Source of the DNA: Bacteroidota bacterium
GTDB taxonomy: Bacteria; Bacteroidota; Bacteroidia; Flavobacteriales; Flavobacteriaceae
Assembly (NCBI GenBank): GCA_003650305.1
Contig: QMOV01000013.1
Span: forward strand, 1 to 38,132
DNA length: 38,132 nt
Direction: 5' to 3'
Notes under the pieces: generated by a model
The model's database searches: none
The model's input: the letters and a program-made list of their open reading frames with translations, nothing else
Told to the model about the DNA's origin: nothing
In this document: positions 15,671-22,718 of the stretch, piece after piece
How the letters are laid out: each line of letters starts with the position of its first letter
Position numbering within the stretch: position 1 is the first letter of the stretch
Program-made: the position numbers and the translations under genes

Positions 15671-15870
15671 TGCAGAACACAATAAAAGTAGAACGCGCTA
15701 TTTTGAATATTACACAAGACGATTTAGCGAAATTAATTGGTGTGTCGCGCCAAACCATAAACTCTATTGAAGCTAATAGATATGTGCCTTCTACGGTTTT
15801 GGCTTTAAAGCTATCAGAGTTATTTAATAAGCCTGTTAACGATTTTTTTAATCTGAGTGATGATGATTAA
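15670..15870 (+). CDS. XRE/Cro-CI family transcriptional regulator (YozG-like)
   Basis: 66-residue DNA-binding protein made almost entirely of one HTH_3 domain: KVERAILNITQDDLAKLIG followed by VSRQTINSIEANRYVPSTVL and ALKLSELFNKPVNDFF. The recognition helix is SRQTINSIE. The size and the conserved VSRQTINSIE motif place it with the small YozG-type regulators. It overlaps the membrane protein stop by one base. The inverted repeat in the promoter (15167-15184) is a candidate operator. Not a recognisable antitoxin, since its partner is a four-helix membrane protein with no known toxin motif. Confidence 0.9.
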   Translation: MQNTIKVERAILNITQDDLAKLIGVSRQTINSIEANRYVPSTVLALKLSELFNKPVNDFFNLSDDD

Positions 15871-15899
15871 GTTACAAGTAATTTTATTGTTGATTGAGT

Positions 15900-16586
15900 T
15901 TATATGTTTCTTGTTGATAAGATTTTTCTAAACGTCTTCATTCCTTCAGTTGCTTTTTTTGCAATTACTGTAACTTGATTAGTGCTATCTATAGCTGGTT
16001 TTGGATCTATATAGTAGATTTTTATACTTTCAGAAACATAATGCATCAAACTCGCAGCAGGATATACTTGCATAGATGTACCAATAATAATTAAAATATC
16101 AGCAGTTTTACAAACTTGCATAGCTTTTTCAATCATTGGTACTGCTTCGCCAAACCATACAATATGAGGTCTTATTTGATGACCTTTAGAGCACAAGTCT
16201 CCAAAATTAATATCATGAGTCCAAAACATTATATCTAAATCATTATAAGTACTTCTTGCTTTTAATAATTCGCCATGTAAATGAATTATATTTTTACTTC
16301 CGGCACGTTCGTGCAAATCATCTACATTTTGTGTTACGATTGTAACTTTATAATTAGCTTCTAAAGCTACTAAATCAAAATGAGCTTGATTAGGATCAAC
16401 TTTTAATAATTGCCTTCTGCGTTGGTTGTAAAAATCTAAAACCAGCTCTGGGTTTGAAGCAAAGCCTTGAGGAGAGGCAACTTCCATAACATCGTGACCT
16501 TCCCATAAACCATCGGCATCTCTAAAAGTTTTGATGCCACTTTCGGCACTCATGCCTGCTCCAGTCAATACAACAATATGCTTCAT
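15900..16586 (-). CDS. cobB: NAD-dependent protein deacylase (sirtuin, CobB type)
   Basis: 228-residue cytoplasmic sirtuin that removes acyl groups from lysines using NAD. NAD-binding GAGMSAESGIKTFR (9-22), TQNVDDLH (85-92) and catalytic His104 in HLHGEL are intact. Tyr53-x-x-Arg56 (FYNQRR) is the pair that marks class III sirtuins acting on succinyl/malonyl lysines. Only two Cys are present (LCSKGH and VCKTAD), so the usual zinc-binding four-Cys module is absent; Bacteroidota homologues commonly share this as far as I recall. The single-domain form and lack of an adjacent nuclease or STAND gene argue for a housekeeping enzyme and not a defence system. Confidence 0.93.
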   Translation of the reverse strand: MKHIVVLTGAGMSAESGIKTFRDADGLWEGHDVMEVASPQGFASNPELVLDFYNQRRRQLLKVDPNQAHFDLVALEANYKVTIVTQNVDDLHERAGSKNIIHLHGELLKARSTYNDLDIMFWTHDINFGDLCSKGHQIRPHIVWFGEAVPMIEKAMQVCKTADILIIIGTSMQVYPAASLMHYVSESIKIYYIDPKPAIDSTNQVTVIAKKATEGMKTFRKILSTRNI

Positions 16587-16682
16587 ACCATAAAATTATA
16601 AATCTAAATTCAAGCCACAAGATATTTTTTGTATTTTTAAATGAATTAATGAATAAGTGAAATTAAAAAACTAATTATATAA

Positions 16683-17102
16683 GTGTATAGCATAAAACAT
16701 TTATTTCATATTAATGCTTCAAAAGAAGAAGTCTTTAAAGCACTTACTACTATTGAAGGATTGACTCATTGGTGGACACTACAAACTTATGGCAATCCAG
16801 AAATTAATGGTGTTTTAGAATTTAGTTTTGCTAAACAACAGTTCATTAAAATGAAAGTAGAAGCACTAATTGAAAATAAAGCTGTACAATGGAAATGTAT
16901 TGATGGAGCTGATGATTGGATTGATACTATTATATCTTTTGAGTTAGATACAAACGATACTAAAACCCGTTTGCGTTTTAAACACGACCATTGGCCAACA
17001 AATAGTGATTTTTTTGCACATTGTTCGTTTAGTTGGGCAAGATATTTAGAGAGTTTAAGACAACTGCTCGAAAAAGGGAAAGGACAACCTTTTAAACTTT
17101 AA
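16683..17102 (+). CDS. START/SRPBCC (AHSA1-like) domain protein
   Basis: 139 residues starting at a GTG (16683), with no better in-frame ATG near the conserved start SIKHLFHINASKEEVFKALT. This opening, followed by GLTHWWT and GVLEFSF, is the Activator-of-Hsp90-like SRPBCC pattern: a beta-strand, two short helices and the WW motif. Such proteins bind hydrophobic ligands in a deep cavity; the ligand here is unknown. It converges with the next gene, whose stop lies 11 bases away, and no terminator separates them. Confidence 0.85.
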   Translation: MYSIKHLFHINASKEEVFKALTTIEGLTHWWTLQTYGNPEINGVLEFSFAKQQFIKMKVEALIENKAVQWKCIDGADDWIDTIISFELDTNDTKTRLRFKHDHWPTNSDFFAHCSFSWARYLESLRQLLEKGKGQPFKL

Positions 17103-17112
17103 TAGCTAATAA

Positions 17113-17895
17113 CTACAAGCGTTTTTTTCGACCTCTACTTAATACCTTATATTCTTCGTAGCATTCGCTAATGGCATCAAGTATTTGTAAGTCGTTTGCA
17201 GTATTAATAAAATCTTTAGAGTAATTGCACTCACTAACAATAAGATCTAAATCCAAACGATCTACTTGTAATAAAACCAGCAGCGTTTCACGATCAAATC
17301 GCGAGGCGAGAAGGTTTCTAATTTGGTCATCTTGTTTCATCTTTTTCAACTTTCGCATTTCATTAGGTACTTTTCCAAACATATTATGCAAAAAGTCGAA
17401 AGGATTAAAAATAGCTCCTAGTACTTTGGTTACAGCACCTGGTGATCTGTGTCCACCTTCTAATCCAGCATTTGGTAATCCAGATATACTGTAACGTACA
17501 TTTTTTACTATGGGAACTTGTTTGATATCAATTTCAAGATAACCTGTTAATTTTAATTGAGTTATTACTATTTTTTCAAGTGCTAATGCCAATTCGGTCA
17601 TTTCAATTGTAGTAGAAAGTCCAAATTTTATCCAATCGCTTGTAACTCTAACTTTTATGGATTTAAAACCTAAATATGAGAAATGAAGTGTGTCATTAAC
17701 TTTGGCTCTTATTTTAAATTCTCCTTTGTTATTGGTTGCAGTACCTATAACTTGACTTAGGTTAACAATATTTACGTTTTCTAAAGGAGAGAAACTTCCT
17801 GCCCTTACTATTTTACCTTTTACAGAGCCTTGTTCTTGTGCTATACCAAAAGCAACCGTAAGAATGAAAGTGAAAAATAAGAGTAGTTTCTTCAT
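17113..17895 (-). CDS. Carboxypeptidase-regulatory-like domain protein, exported
   Basis: 260 residues with signal peptide MKKLLLFFTFILTVAFGIAQ (cleaved after about residue 20). It then has one CarboxypepD_reg-like beta-sandwich (about 22-110): GSVKGKIVRAGSFSPLENVN, IGTATNNKGEFKIRAKVNDT, LHFSYLGFKS. This is the same module that opens TonB receptors, but no plug or barrel follows; the C-terminal 130 residues are charged and probably helical (MRKLKKMKQDDQIRNLLASRF). The family is common in flavobacteria without known function. A cell-envelope location is supported by the signal peptide only. Confidence 0.85.
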   Translation of the reverse strand: MKKLLLFFTFILTVAFGIAQEQGSVKGKIVRAGSFSPLENVNIVNLSQVIGTATNNKGEFKIRAKVNDTLHFSYLGFKSIKVRVTSDWIKFGLSTTIEMTELALALEKIVITQLKLTGYLEIDIKQVPIVKNVRYSISGLPNAGLEGGHRSPGAVTKVLGAIFNPFDFLHNMFGKVPNEMRKLKKMKQDDQIRNLLASRFDRETLLVLLQVDRLDLDLIVSECNYSKDFINTANDLQILDAISECYEEYKVLSRGRKKRL

Positions 17896-17984
17896 AAAAA
17901 ATAGTTATGCTATAAAAATACTAAACAAAACGAATAAAACTTATTTTGTGTATAATTTTGACTAAAAATTAACAAGATGAAGTA

Positions 17985-19814
17985 TTATCGTCGGCTGCGT
18001 CTTGGTCTTGATGAACCAGAATTACCATATTTAGAATCGGAACCAAAACGTCTTGATCTTGATGAATTATCAGAACTTCTTCTTTGGTTTCTGTTTTCAG
18101 AACTACTTCTTGAATCAGTACGTCTTCCTCCGCTTCTTCTATCATCACGTCTTCCTCCACTTCTTCTATCATCATTACGTCTTTTTCCTCCACGACCTCT
18201 GTTTCTATTTCGTCCACGATCTTCTGAAACTTCAACATTAACAAAACGACCATTCTGTTTAAAGTCGGTAAAAAAGGCTAATACTTTCTCTTTTAGAGTG
18301 GTTTCAGTATTAAAAAATGAAAAGCTATCTTTTACATCTACTTTAAAAACATCGTCTTTGCCAAGTTGTAATGTATCGCGTAAAAAGTCTTTTAAACTCA
18401 TCCAATCGTAACCATCTTTACGCCCAATGTTTATAAAGTAACGTGTTGAATTATCATTACCTCCTCCATCACGTTCACTACTGTGTTGCGCTTCGGCATT
18501 TAAGTCTTTCGATTTTTGATAATAGTTAAAGAAACGTGTAAACTCTACCGAAAAGAATTTTTTTATCAATTCTTCTTTAGTAGCAGTTTCAAACAACTCA
18601 TTAATATTGTCTAAAAATTTATCTATTTCATGGTTAATCTCAGTATCGTGAATTTTATTTGCAAGCGACATGAGTTGTACTTCACAAATTTCGATACCTC
18701 CAGGAATTTCTTTTTTCTCGAATTGTTTTTTAATTAAACGCTCGATACTTTTAATTTTGCGCAATTCGCTTTTAGAAACAATAACCATCGATATGCCAGT
18801 TTTTCCTGCACGACCTGTACGACCACTTCTATGTGTATATACTTCTGGTTCGTCAGGTAATTGGTAATTAATAACGTGAGTAATATTATCCACATCAATA
18901 CCACGAGCAGCAACATCTGTAGCAACAAGCATTTGTATTTGTTTGTTTCTAAAGGATTTCATTACTAAATCACGCTGATTTTGACTTAAATCGCCATGTA
19001 AAGCACCAGCATTGTAACCATCTTCAATCAATTTTTCTGCAACTTTTTGTGTATCTCTTTTTGTACGACAAAAAATGACTGAAAATATATCTGGATTTGC
19101 ATCAGCCAAACGTTTTAATGCTAAATATCTATCTCTGGTGTTTACCAAATAATACTCATGAGAAACTTGATTAGTACTTTCGTTTCTATTACCTACAGTA
19201 ATTTCGGTAGGATTATGCATAAACTTTTTAGCGATTGATGCTACTTCTCTTGGCATGGTTGCCGAAAACAACCAAGTGTTTTTATCTTCTGGAGTATGCG
19301 ATAAGATATCAGTAATATCTTCATAGAATCCCATATTCAACATTTCGTCGGCTTCATCAAGAACAGCATATTCTATTTTGGAGATATCGACCAGTCTACG
19401 ACTAATCATATCTTTCATACGTCCAGGAGTAGCCACAATTATTTGTGAGCCACGTTTTACTTGTTTAGCTTGGTCAGTAATACTTGCGCCACCATAAATA
19501 GCTGTTACGTTTAAGCCTTTGTGATATTTACCGTAGGTTTTTATATCGTTTGTTATTTGCAAACAGAGTTCGCGAGTAGGAGATAAAATAAGACCTTGTG
19601 TTGTACGACTTTCTACATTAATTTTTTGAATCATAGGAAATCCAAAAGCAGCAGTTTTGCCAGTTCCTGTTTGTGCCAATGCAACAAGATCGGTGTCTTG
19701 CTCTAATAAAATTGGGATTGCCTTTTCTTGTACTTCGCTTGGTGTTTCAAAACCCAAGTCGGTTATGGCTTGCAGCAAGTTGTCTTCAAGACCAAGTTGT
19801 TTAAATTTGTTCAT
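17985..19814 (-). CDS. DEAD-box RNA helicase with DbpA-like RNA-binding domain
   Basis: 609-residue ATP-dependent RNA helicase, DeaD/CsdA-like. Motifs in order: Q-motif region (GFETPSEVQ), AQTGTGKT (47-54), DEAD (153-156), SAT (184-186), ARGID, and HRSGRTGR (328-335). Residues about 465-540 (RYFINIGRKDGYDWMSLKDF ... GRFVNVEVSED) form the DbpA RNA-binding domain. The last 65 residues are an Arg/Gly/Ser-rich, basic disordered tail containing a 27-bp DNA tandem repeat. Such helicases help ribosome assembly and RNA decay, especially in the cold. A long structured leader precedes the start codon and probably controls its synthesis. Confidence 0.95.
   Translation of the reverse strand: MNKFKQLGLEDNLLQAITDLGFETPSEVQEKAIPILLEQDTDLVALAQTGTGKTAAFGFPMIQKINVESRTTQGLILSPTRELCLQITNDIKTYGKYHKGLNVTAIYGGASITDQAKQVKRGSQIIVATPGRMKDMISRRLVDISKIEYAVLDEADEMLNMGFYEDITDILSHTPEDKNTWLFSATMPREVASIAKKFMHNPTEITVGNRNESTNQVSHEYYLVNTRDRYLALKRLADANPDIFSVIFCRTKRDTQKVAEKLIEDGYNAGALHGDLSQNQRDLVMKSFRNKQIQMLVATDVAARGIDVDNITHVINYQLPDEPEVYTHRSGRTGRAGKTGISMVIVSKSELRKIKSIERLIKKQFEKKEIPGGIEICEVQLMSLANKIHDTEINHEIDKFLDNINELFETATKEELIKKFFSVEFTRFFNYYQKSKDLNAEAQHSSERDGGGNDNSTRYFINIGRKDGYDWMSLKDFLRDTLQLGKDDVFKVDVKDSFSFFNTETTLKEKVLAFFTDFKQNGRFVNVEVSEDRGRNRNRGRGGKRRNDDRRSGGRRDDRRSGGRRTDSRSSSENRNQRRSSDNSSRSRRFGSDSKYGNSGSSRPRRSRR
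18121..18174. repeat. 27-bp tandem repeat in the helicase tail
   Basis: Two consecutive 27-base units (18121-18147 and 18148-18174) that differ at one position. On the minus strand each encodes a nine-residue basic unit of the DDRRSGGRR type. Copy number could vary between strains. Confidence 0.85.
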
Positions 19815-19939
19815 TGTTATTTAAGTATTCAATTGCGTTATGTAAGTGTTACATAAAGAAGCGAATCGACATACTTAAATAGAAACTTCTTGTAACACGT
19901 CCTCACTCTGAGGAATTTGCAAACTCATTTTTGAGTTTC
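19815..19939 (-). promoter_or_regulatory. Structured 5' leader of the DEAD-box helicase mRNA
   Basis: About 125 untranslated bases. TATTTAAGTAT (19818-19828) and ATACTTAAATA (19871-19881) are perfect 11-base complements; they enclose another perfect hairpin TTATGTAA-GTG-TTACATAA (19838-19856). Further hairpins are TCCTCA-CTC-TGAGGA (19900-19914) and AAACTCA-TTTT-TGAGTTT (19921-19938). The 11-bp helix ends 4 bases before the ATG (19814), so it would occlude the ribosome-binding region. Long leaders are typical of cold-shock helicase mRNAs. Confidence 0.7.
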
Positions 19940-19945
19940 AAGGCG

Positions 19946-19953
19946 CAAATATA
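19946..19953 (-). promoter_or_regulatory. -7 promoter box for the helicase
   Basis: Minus-strand TATATTTG, an exact TAnnTTTG match, placing the transcription start near 19939, at the first leader hairpin. No clear -33 box. Confidence 0.55.
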
Positions 19954-20005
19954 AGTTTTTTATTTTGAACTTTTTTCATAGCATGAATTATACGCATTGT
20001 TATGC

Positions 20006-20893
20006 CTAGTTATTATCTATGAATTTGAATTTTTTTAAAAACAATCCTATTTCGGTATCTACTTTAGCCTTTACTTTTTTATCTGGCTTTGGCCATCCAT
20101 CATCAGGTTGACCTGTAGGTGTAAAAAGATGACCTACTCCATCATAAATATATAAATACGATTCATTTTTATATTTAAGCATATTGGTATGGAATAACTT
20201 GGATTGATAAGCTGGTGTAACAGAATCATCTTTTCCTACTAATATGATTGATGGAGGCATATTTTTTCGAAGATATTCAGCTGGTGAATAATCTTCAGAT
20301 TTGCCTTTATTCATTATTAATTGTTCAAACCATTTATCATTTCCAAGCGATAAAGCAGGTGAAGATAAAATCAAAGCATTTGGAGCGCTACTAATATCAT
20401 TTTCAGGACTTTTTGTTTGAAATACAGCTGTACTAGCAGCCAGATGTGCTCCTGCTGACCAACCATAGGCAACAATTCTATTTCTGTCTATTCTTAATTC
20501 ACTTGAATTTTTTCTCATCCAAAGTATTACATTGCGAGCATCTTGCATAGCATCAATTGGTGTTACACTTTTTTGATTAGACAAACTGTATTGTACAGCT
20601 ACAGTTACCATACCTTTTTTAGCATATTTTTTTGCAAGGCCAAAACCCCACGAAGGATCACCAATATCCCAGCCACCACCATGAAAAATAACCATAGCAG
20701 AATTGCTTTCTTTTAGTTCCCACTGATTTGGAAAAAAAATATAAGCTTTTAAATCAAAAGCTTTTGTCGAATCGTAAACATATTCTATTGGACCTTCAAT
20801 CTTTTCGTTATTTTGAGCACTTAAACTTATATAAAAAAATAGCGTCAGTAATATTGACGATAATTTAATTAATCTTTTATTAAAATTGGGCAT
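20006..20893 (-). CDS. Exported alpha/beta-hydrolase (esterase/lipase, BD-FAE-like)
   Basis: 295 residues with a signal peptide ending LSAQ (about residue 27). The hydrolase fold shows the oxyanion-hole motif HGGGW (71-75), nucleophile elbow GWSAG (144-148, Ser146), an acid region LVGKDDSVTP and the catalytic His in DGVGHLFTP near the C-terminus. The HGGGW form points to the hormone-sensitive lipase/BD-FAE carboxylesterase group. A role in removing acetyl or feruloyl groups from polysaccharide is possible but no carbohydrate genes are adjacent. It lies downstream of rdgB on the same strand, separated by a repeat. Confidence 0.88.
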   Translation of the reverse strand: MPNFNKRLIKLSSILLTLFFYISLSAQNNEKIEGPIEYVYDSTKAFDLKAYIFFPNQWELKESNSAMVIFHGGGWDIGDPSWGFGLAKKYAKKGMVTVAVQYSLSNQKSVTPIDAMQDARNVILWMRKNSSELRIDRNRIVAYGWSAGAHLAASTAVFQTKSPENDISSAPNALILSSPALSLGNDKWFEQLIMNKGKSEDYSPAEYLRKNMPPSIILVGKDDSVTPAYQSKLFHTNMLKYKNESYLYIYDGVGHLFTPTGQPDDGWPKPDKKVKAKVDTEIGLFLKKFKFIDNN

Positions 20894-20985
20894 AATGGTT
20901 AAGGTATCGTTCCGTTTAAATGAATTATATTGTCTGATACTGAAACTAGTTCAGCACGAGTAAGCTAATGTAGTTTTTTAATATT
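20894..20985. repeat. Second copy of the GATACTGAAAC intergenic repeat
   Basis: TTAAGGTATCGTT near 20899, then GATACTGAAACTAGTTCAGC (from 20936) and a T-run at 20974-20979. It is about 80% alike to 13546-13590 by eye. CTGAA-ACTAG-TTCAG forms a short hairpin. It separates rdgB from the esterase. Confidence 0.6.
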
Positions 20986-21034
20986 TAAAAGTCAATACAA
21001 ATATTTGGTTTAAGGTGTTTTGTTTTGGGATTTG

Positions 21035-21610
21035 TTATTTGGAATTAAGGGATTGTACAAGTAATCGTACTGCTTTCCCACGATGCCCAATCCTGTTTTT
21101 TTCTTCAAGAGATAACTCTGCAAAGGTTTTTGTATATCCTTTAGGTTGAAAAATTGGGTCGTAACCAAAACCTTTAGCTCCTTTTTTTGTTTTTGTAATT
21201 TCTCCTTTACAAATTCCAGTAAATGTGTGTAGTTCATTATGAATATGTAAAGCAATAATCGTTTTAAATTGTGCAGAGCGATTAGGTTTTTTTTCTAGTT
21301 CTTGCAAAAGTTTATCCATATTATCATCATCATTTCGTTGTTTACCAGCATAACGTGCCGAATACACTCCTGGAGCTCCATTTAAAACTTCTACTTCTAA
21401 ACCTGTATCGTCAGCAAAACAATCGTAACCATAATGTTCTTTTACGAAATTGGCTTTTTGTATTGCATTGTCTTTTATTGTATTTTGCGTCTCTGGAATA
21501 TCTTCAATACAACCAATATCTTTTAGGCCCAACAATTTAATATGTTGAGGCATTAAACTTTGTACTTCTTTAAGTTTGTTAAGATTATTAGTAGCGAAAA
21601 CGAGTTGCAT
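21035..21610 (-). CDS. rdgB: XTP/dITP diphosphatase (RdgB/HAM1)
   Basis: 191-residue cytoplasmic enzyme that hydrolyses ITP, dITP and XTP to monophosphates, keeping deaminated purines out of nucleic acids. Family motifs are all visible: the N-terminal FATNNLNKLKEV, the metal-binding FADDTGLEVEVLNGAPGVYS and ARYAG, the GYDPIFQP loop, and HRGKA near the C-terminus. Length and start (MQLVFATNN) are as expected. A TATTTTTG -7 box lies at 21636-21643 on the minus strand, giving a leader of about 20 bases. Confidence 0.97.
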   Translation of the reverse strand: MQLVFATNNLNKLKEVQSLMPQHIKLLGLKDIGCIEDIPETQNTIKDNAIQKANFVKEHYGYDCFADDTGLEVEVLNGAPGVYSARYAGKQRNDDDNMDKLLQELEKKPNRSAQFKTIIALHIHNELHTFTGICKGEITKTKKGAKGFGYDPIFQPKGYTKTFAELSLEEKNRIGHRGKAVRLLVQSLNSK

Positions 21611-21635
21611 AAATTGATAATAAATATTGTAAAAC

Positions 21636-21643
21636 CAAAAATA
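21636..21643 (-). promoter_or_regulatory. -7 promoter box for rdgB
   Basis: Minus-strand TATTTTTG (TAnnTTTG), about 26 bases upstream of the rdgB ATG. Confidence 0.5.
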
Positions 21644-21728
21644 AGATTATATTTCTTTTATGATAAAAATCATCTGAAATAAATTAAAAGTCCGTTAACT
21701 TTATGGTATAATTAAAAAACAAATCACT

Positions 21729-22028
21729 ATGACAATTAAGATTCAATATGTGCAAATGGCTACAAGTGAAGCTATGAGCGAATATGTAACTAAAAAACTA
21801 ATACGATTAGGTAAAAAATTTGAATGGATAATTAAAGCAGATGTAAATTTTAAACATGAAAATTTTCCGAAAACCAAAGGAAAAATTTGTAACATAGAAT
21901 TGAGTTTACCAGGACCACGAATATTTGCAACTTCTAACGAAAAAAACTATGAATTAGCAGTTAAAGAAACCATCAAAGACTTAACAGTTCAACTTAAAAA
22001 GCGTAAAGAAGTTTTTAAAACACATTGA
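21729..22028 (+). CDS. hpf: Ribosome hibernation-promoting factor, short HPF/RaiA type
   Basis: 99-residue ribosome-associated protein that binds the decoding region of the 30S subunit in slow growth. The S30AE/RaiA pattern is visible: IKIQYVQMATSEAMSEYVTK with an amphipathic helix, a central beta-sheet, and the second helix in NEKNYELAVKETIKDLTVQLKKRKE. It lacks the long C-terminal dimerisation domain, so it is the short form. Starts at ATG 21729; a strong bidirectional terminator follows at 22059-22077. Confidence 0.93.
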   Translation: MTIKIQYVQMATSEAMSEYVTKKLIRLGKKFEWIIKADVNFKHENFPKTKGKICNIELSLPGPRIFATSNEKNYELAVKETIKDLTVQLKKRKEVFKTH

Positions 22029-22054
22029 GTTTTTAATCAGCATATTGTAATAAA

Positions 22055-22085
22055 AAAAGGAGCTTTTTATAAGCTCCTCTTTATT
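22055..22085. terminator. Bidirectional intrinsic terminator
   Basis: GGAGCTT-TTTAT-AAGCTCC (22059-22077), a 7-bp stem. TCTTTATTTT follows on the plus strand and a seven-T run follows on the minus strand. It serves hpf and the convergent membrane gene. Confidence 0.85.
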
Positions 22086-22102
22086 TTAATTTTCAATCAA
22101 GT

Positions 22103-22501
22103 TTATTCTCTGCCTAAAAACCATCCAATAACACCACCAGCAACTGCAAAGCGTACACCAAAAGTAATAGCAGTTAAAATAACACCACTAATATCAACTA
22201 AATCAGTTGTTGTAGCAAATAATTCTAGTGAAGTGCAACATCCAATAAATGCTCCTATAATAAGCCCTGCTTGAGCTCCTGTTGCAAAAGTTTTAATTTG
22301 TGCCCATCTACTAAATATTATAGTAACTAAAGCAGCATATAATACTTCCATTAAAATAATTGCAGATAAATTTAAACCTGTAAAAACAGTTTCAGCAGCT
22401 GTTCCATTTTGGCCATTAAAACCAAGAACTTCATAGATTAAGTAACCAAGCCCAAATAAGGCAACTGTTCCGCCAAGAACAGCAAGAATGTTATTTTTCA
22501 T
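22103..22501 (-). CDS. Four-helix integral membrane protein, unknown function
   Basis: 132 residues with about four transmembrane helices: 5-25 (ILAVLGGTVALFGLGYLIY), 44-64 (LSAIILMEVLYAALVTIIF), 75-95 (GAQAGLIIGAFIGCCTSLEL) and 106-130 (GVILTAITFGVRFAVAGGVI). The Gly-rich helices and terminal GWFLGRE are seen in small flavobacterial membrane proteins, but I cannot name the family. No catalytic motif. The 5' leader contains an inverted repeat AAACTTCT-GTTAT-AGAAGTTT (22517-22537) just upstream of the start. The gene is monocistronic. Confidence 0.8.
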   Translation of the reverse strand: MKNNILAVLGGTVALFGLGYLIYEVLGFNGQNGTAAETVFTGLNLSAIILMEVLYAALVTIIFSRWAQIKTFATGAQAGLIIGAFIGCCTSLELFATTTDLVDISGVILTAITFGVRFAVAGGVIGWFLGRE

Positions 22502-22516
22502 TTTAATTAGTTTAGT

Positions 22517-22537
22517 AAACTTCTGTTATAGAAGTTT
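22517..22537. promoter_or_regulatory. Leader hairpin or operator of the membrane gene
   Basis: AAACTTCT-GTTAT-AGAAGTTT, 8-bp arms, 16 bases upstream of the ATG at 22501. The rest of the 217-base divergent region to 22718 shows only AT-rich sequence and the promoter box at 22689. Confidence 0.4.
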
Positions 22538-22688
22538 TAGTTAGTTGGTTATAAATATAGCAAATTTTAACTTACTGATAATAAAGTGGATGTCTATAGC
22601 TATAAACTTCAACCCTTTAGAATGTAAGTTTGTCATTTATTAATCTAAAATCAAATGCTATTTTAACAGTAAAGATATTTTTGAATAG

Positions 22689-22696
22689 TATATTTG
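22689..22696 (+). promoter_or_regulatory. -7 promoter box for the M3 peptidase
   Basis: TATATTTG matches TAnnTTTG; transcription would start about 15 bases before the ATG at 22719. Confidence 0.5.
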
Positions 22697-22718
22697 TTTT
22701 AACTATTAATTTTTAAAT

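Noticed and set aside
15221-15870. Membrane protein/XRE pair as a toxin-antitoxin module
   Set aside because: The membrane protein comes first, has four helices and no toxin motif; the pair is a common regulator arrangement.
15900-16586. SIR2 gene as part of a defence system
   Set aside because: Single-domain CobB-like deacylase with Y-x-x-R pair and no linked nuclease, TIR, STAND or Argonaute gene.
17969-18411. Open frames on both strands over the helicase tail
   Set aside because: They are shadows of the biased Arg/Gly/Ser codon content of the helicase C-terminus.
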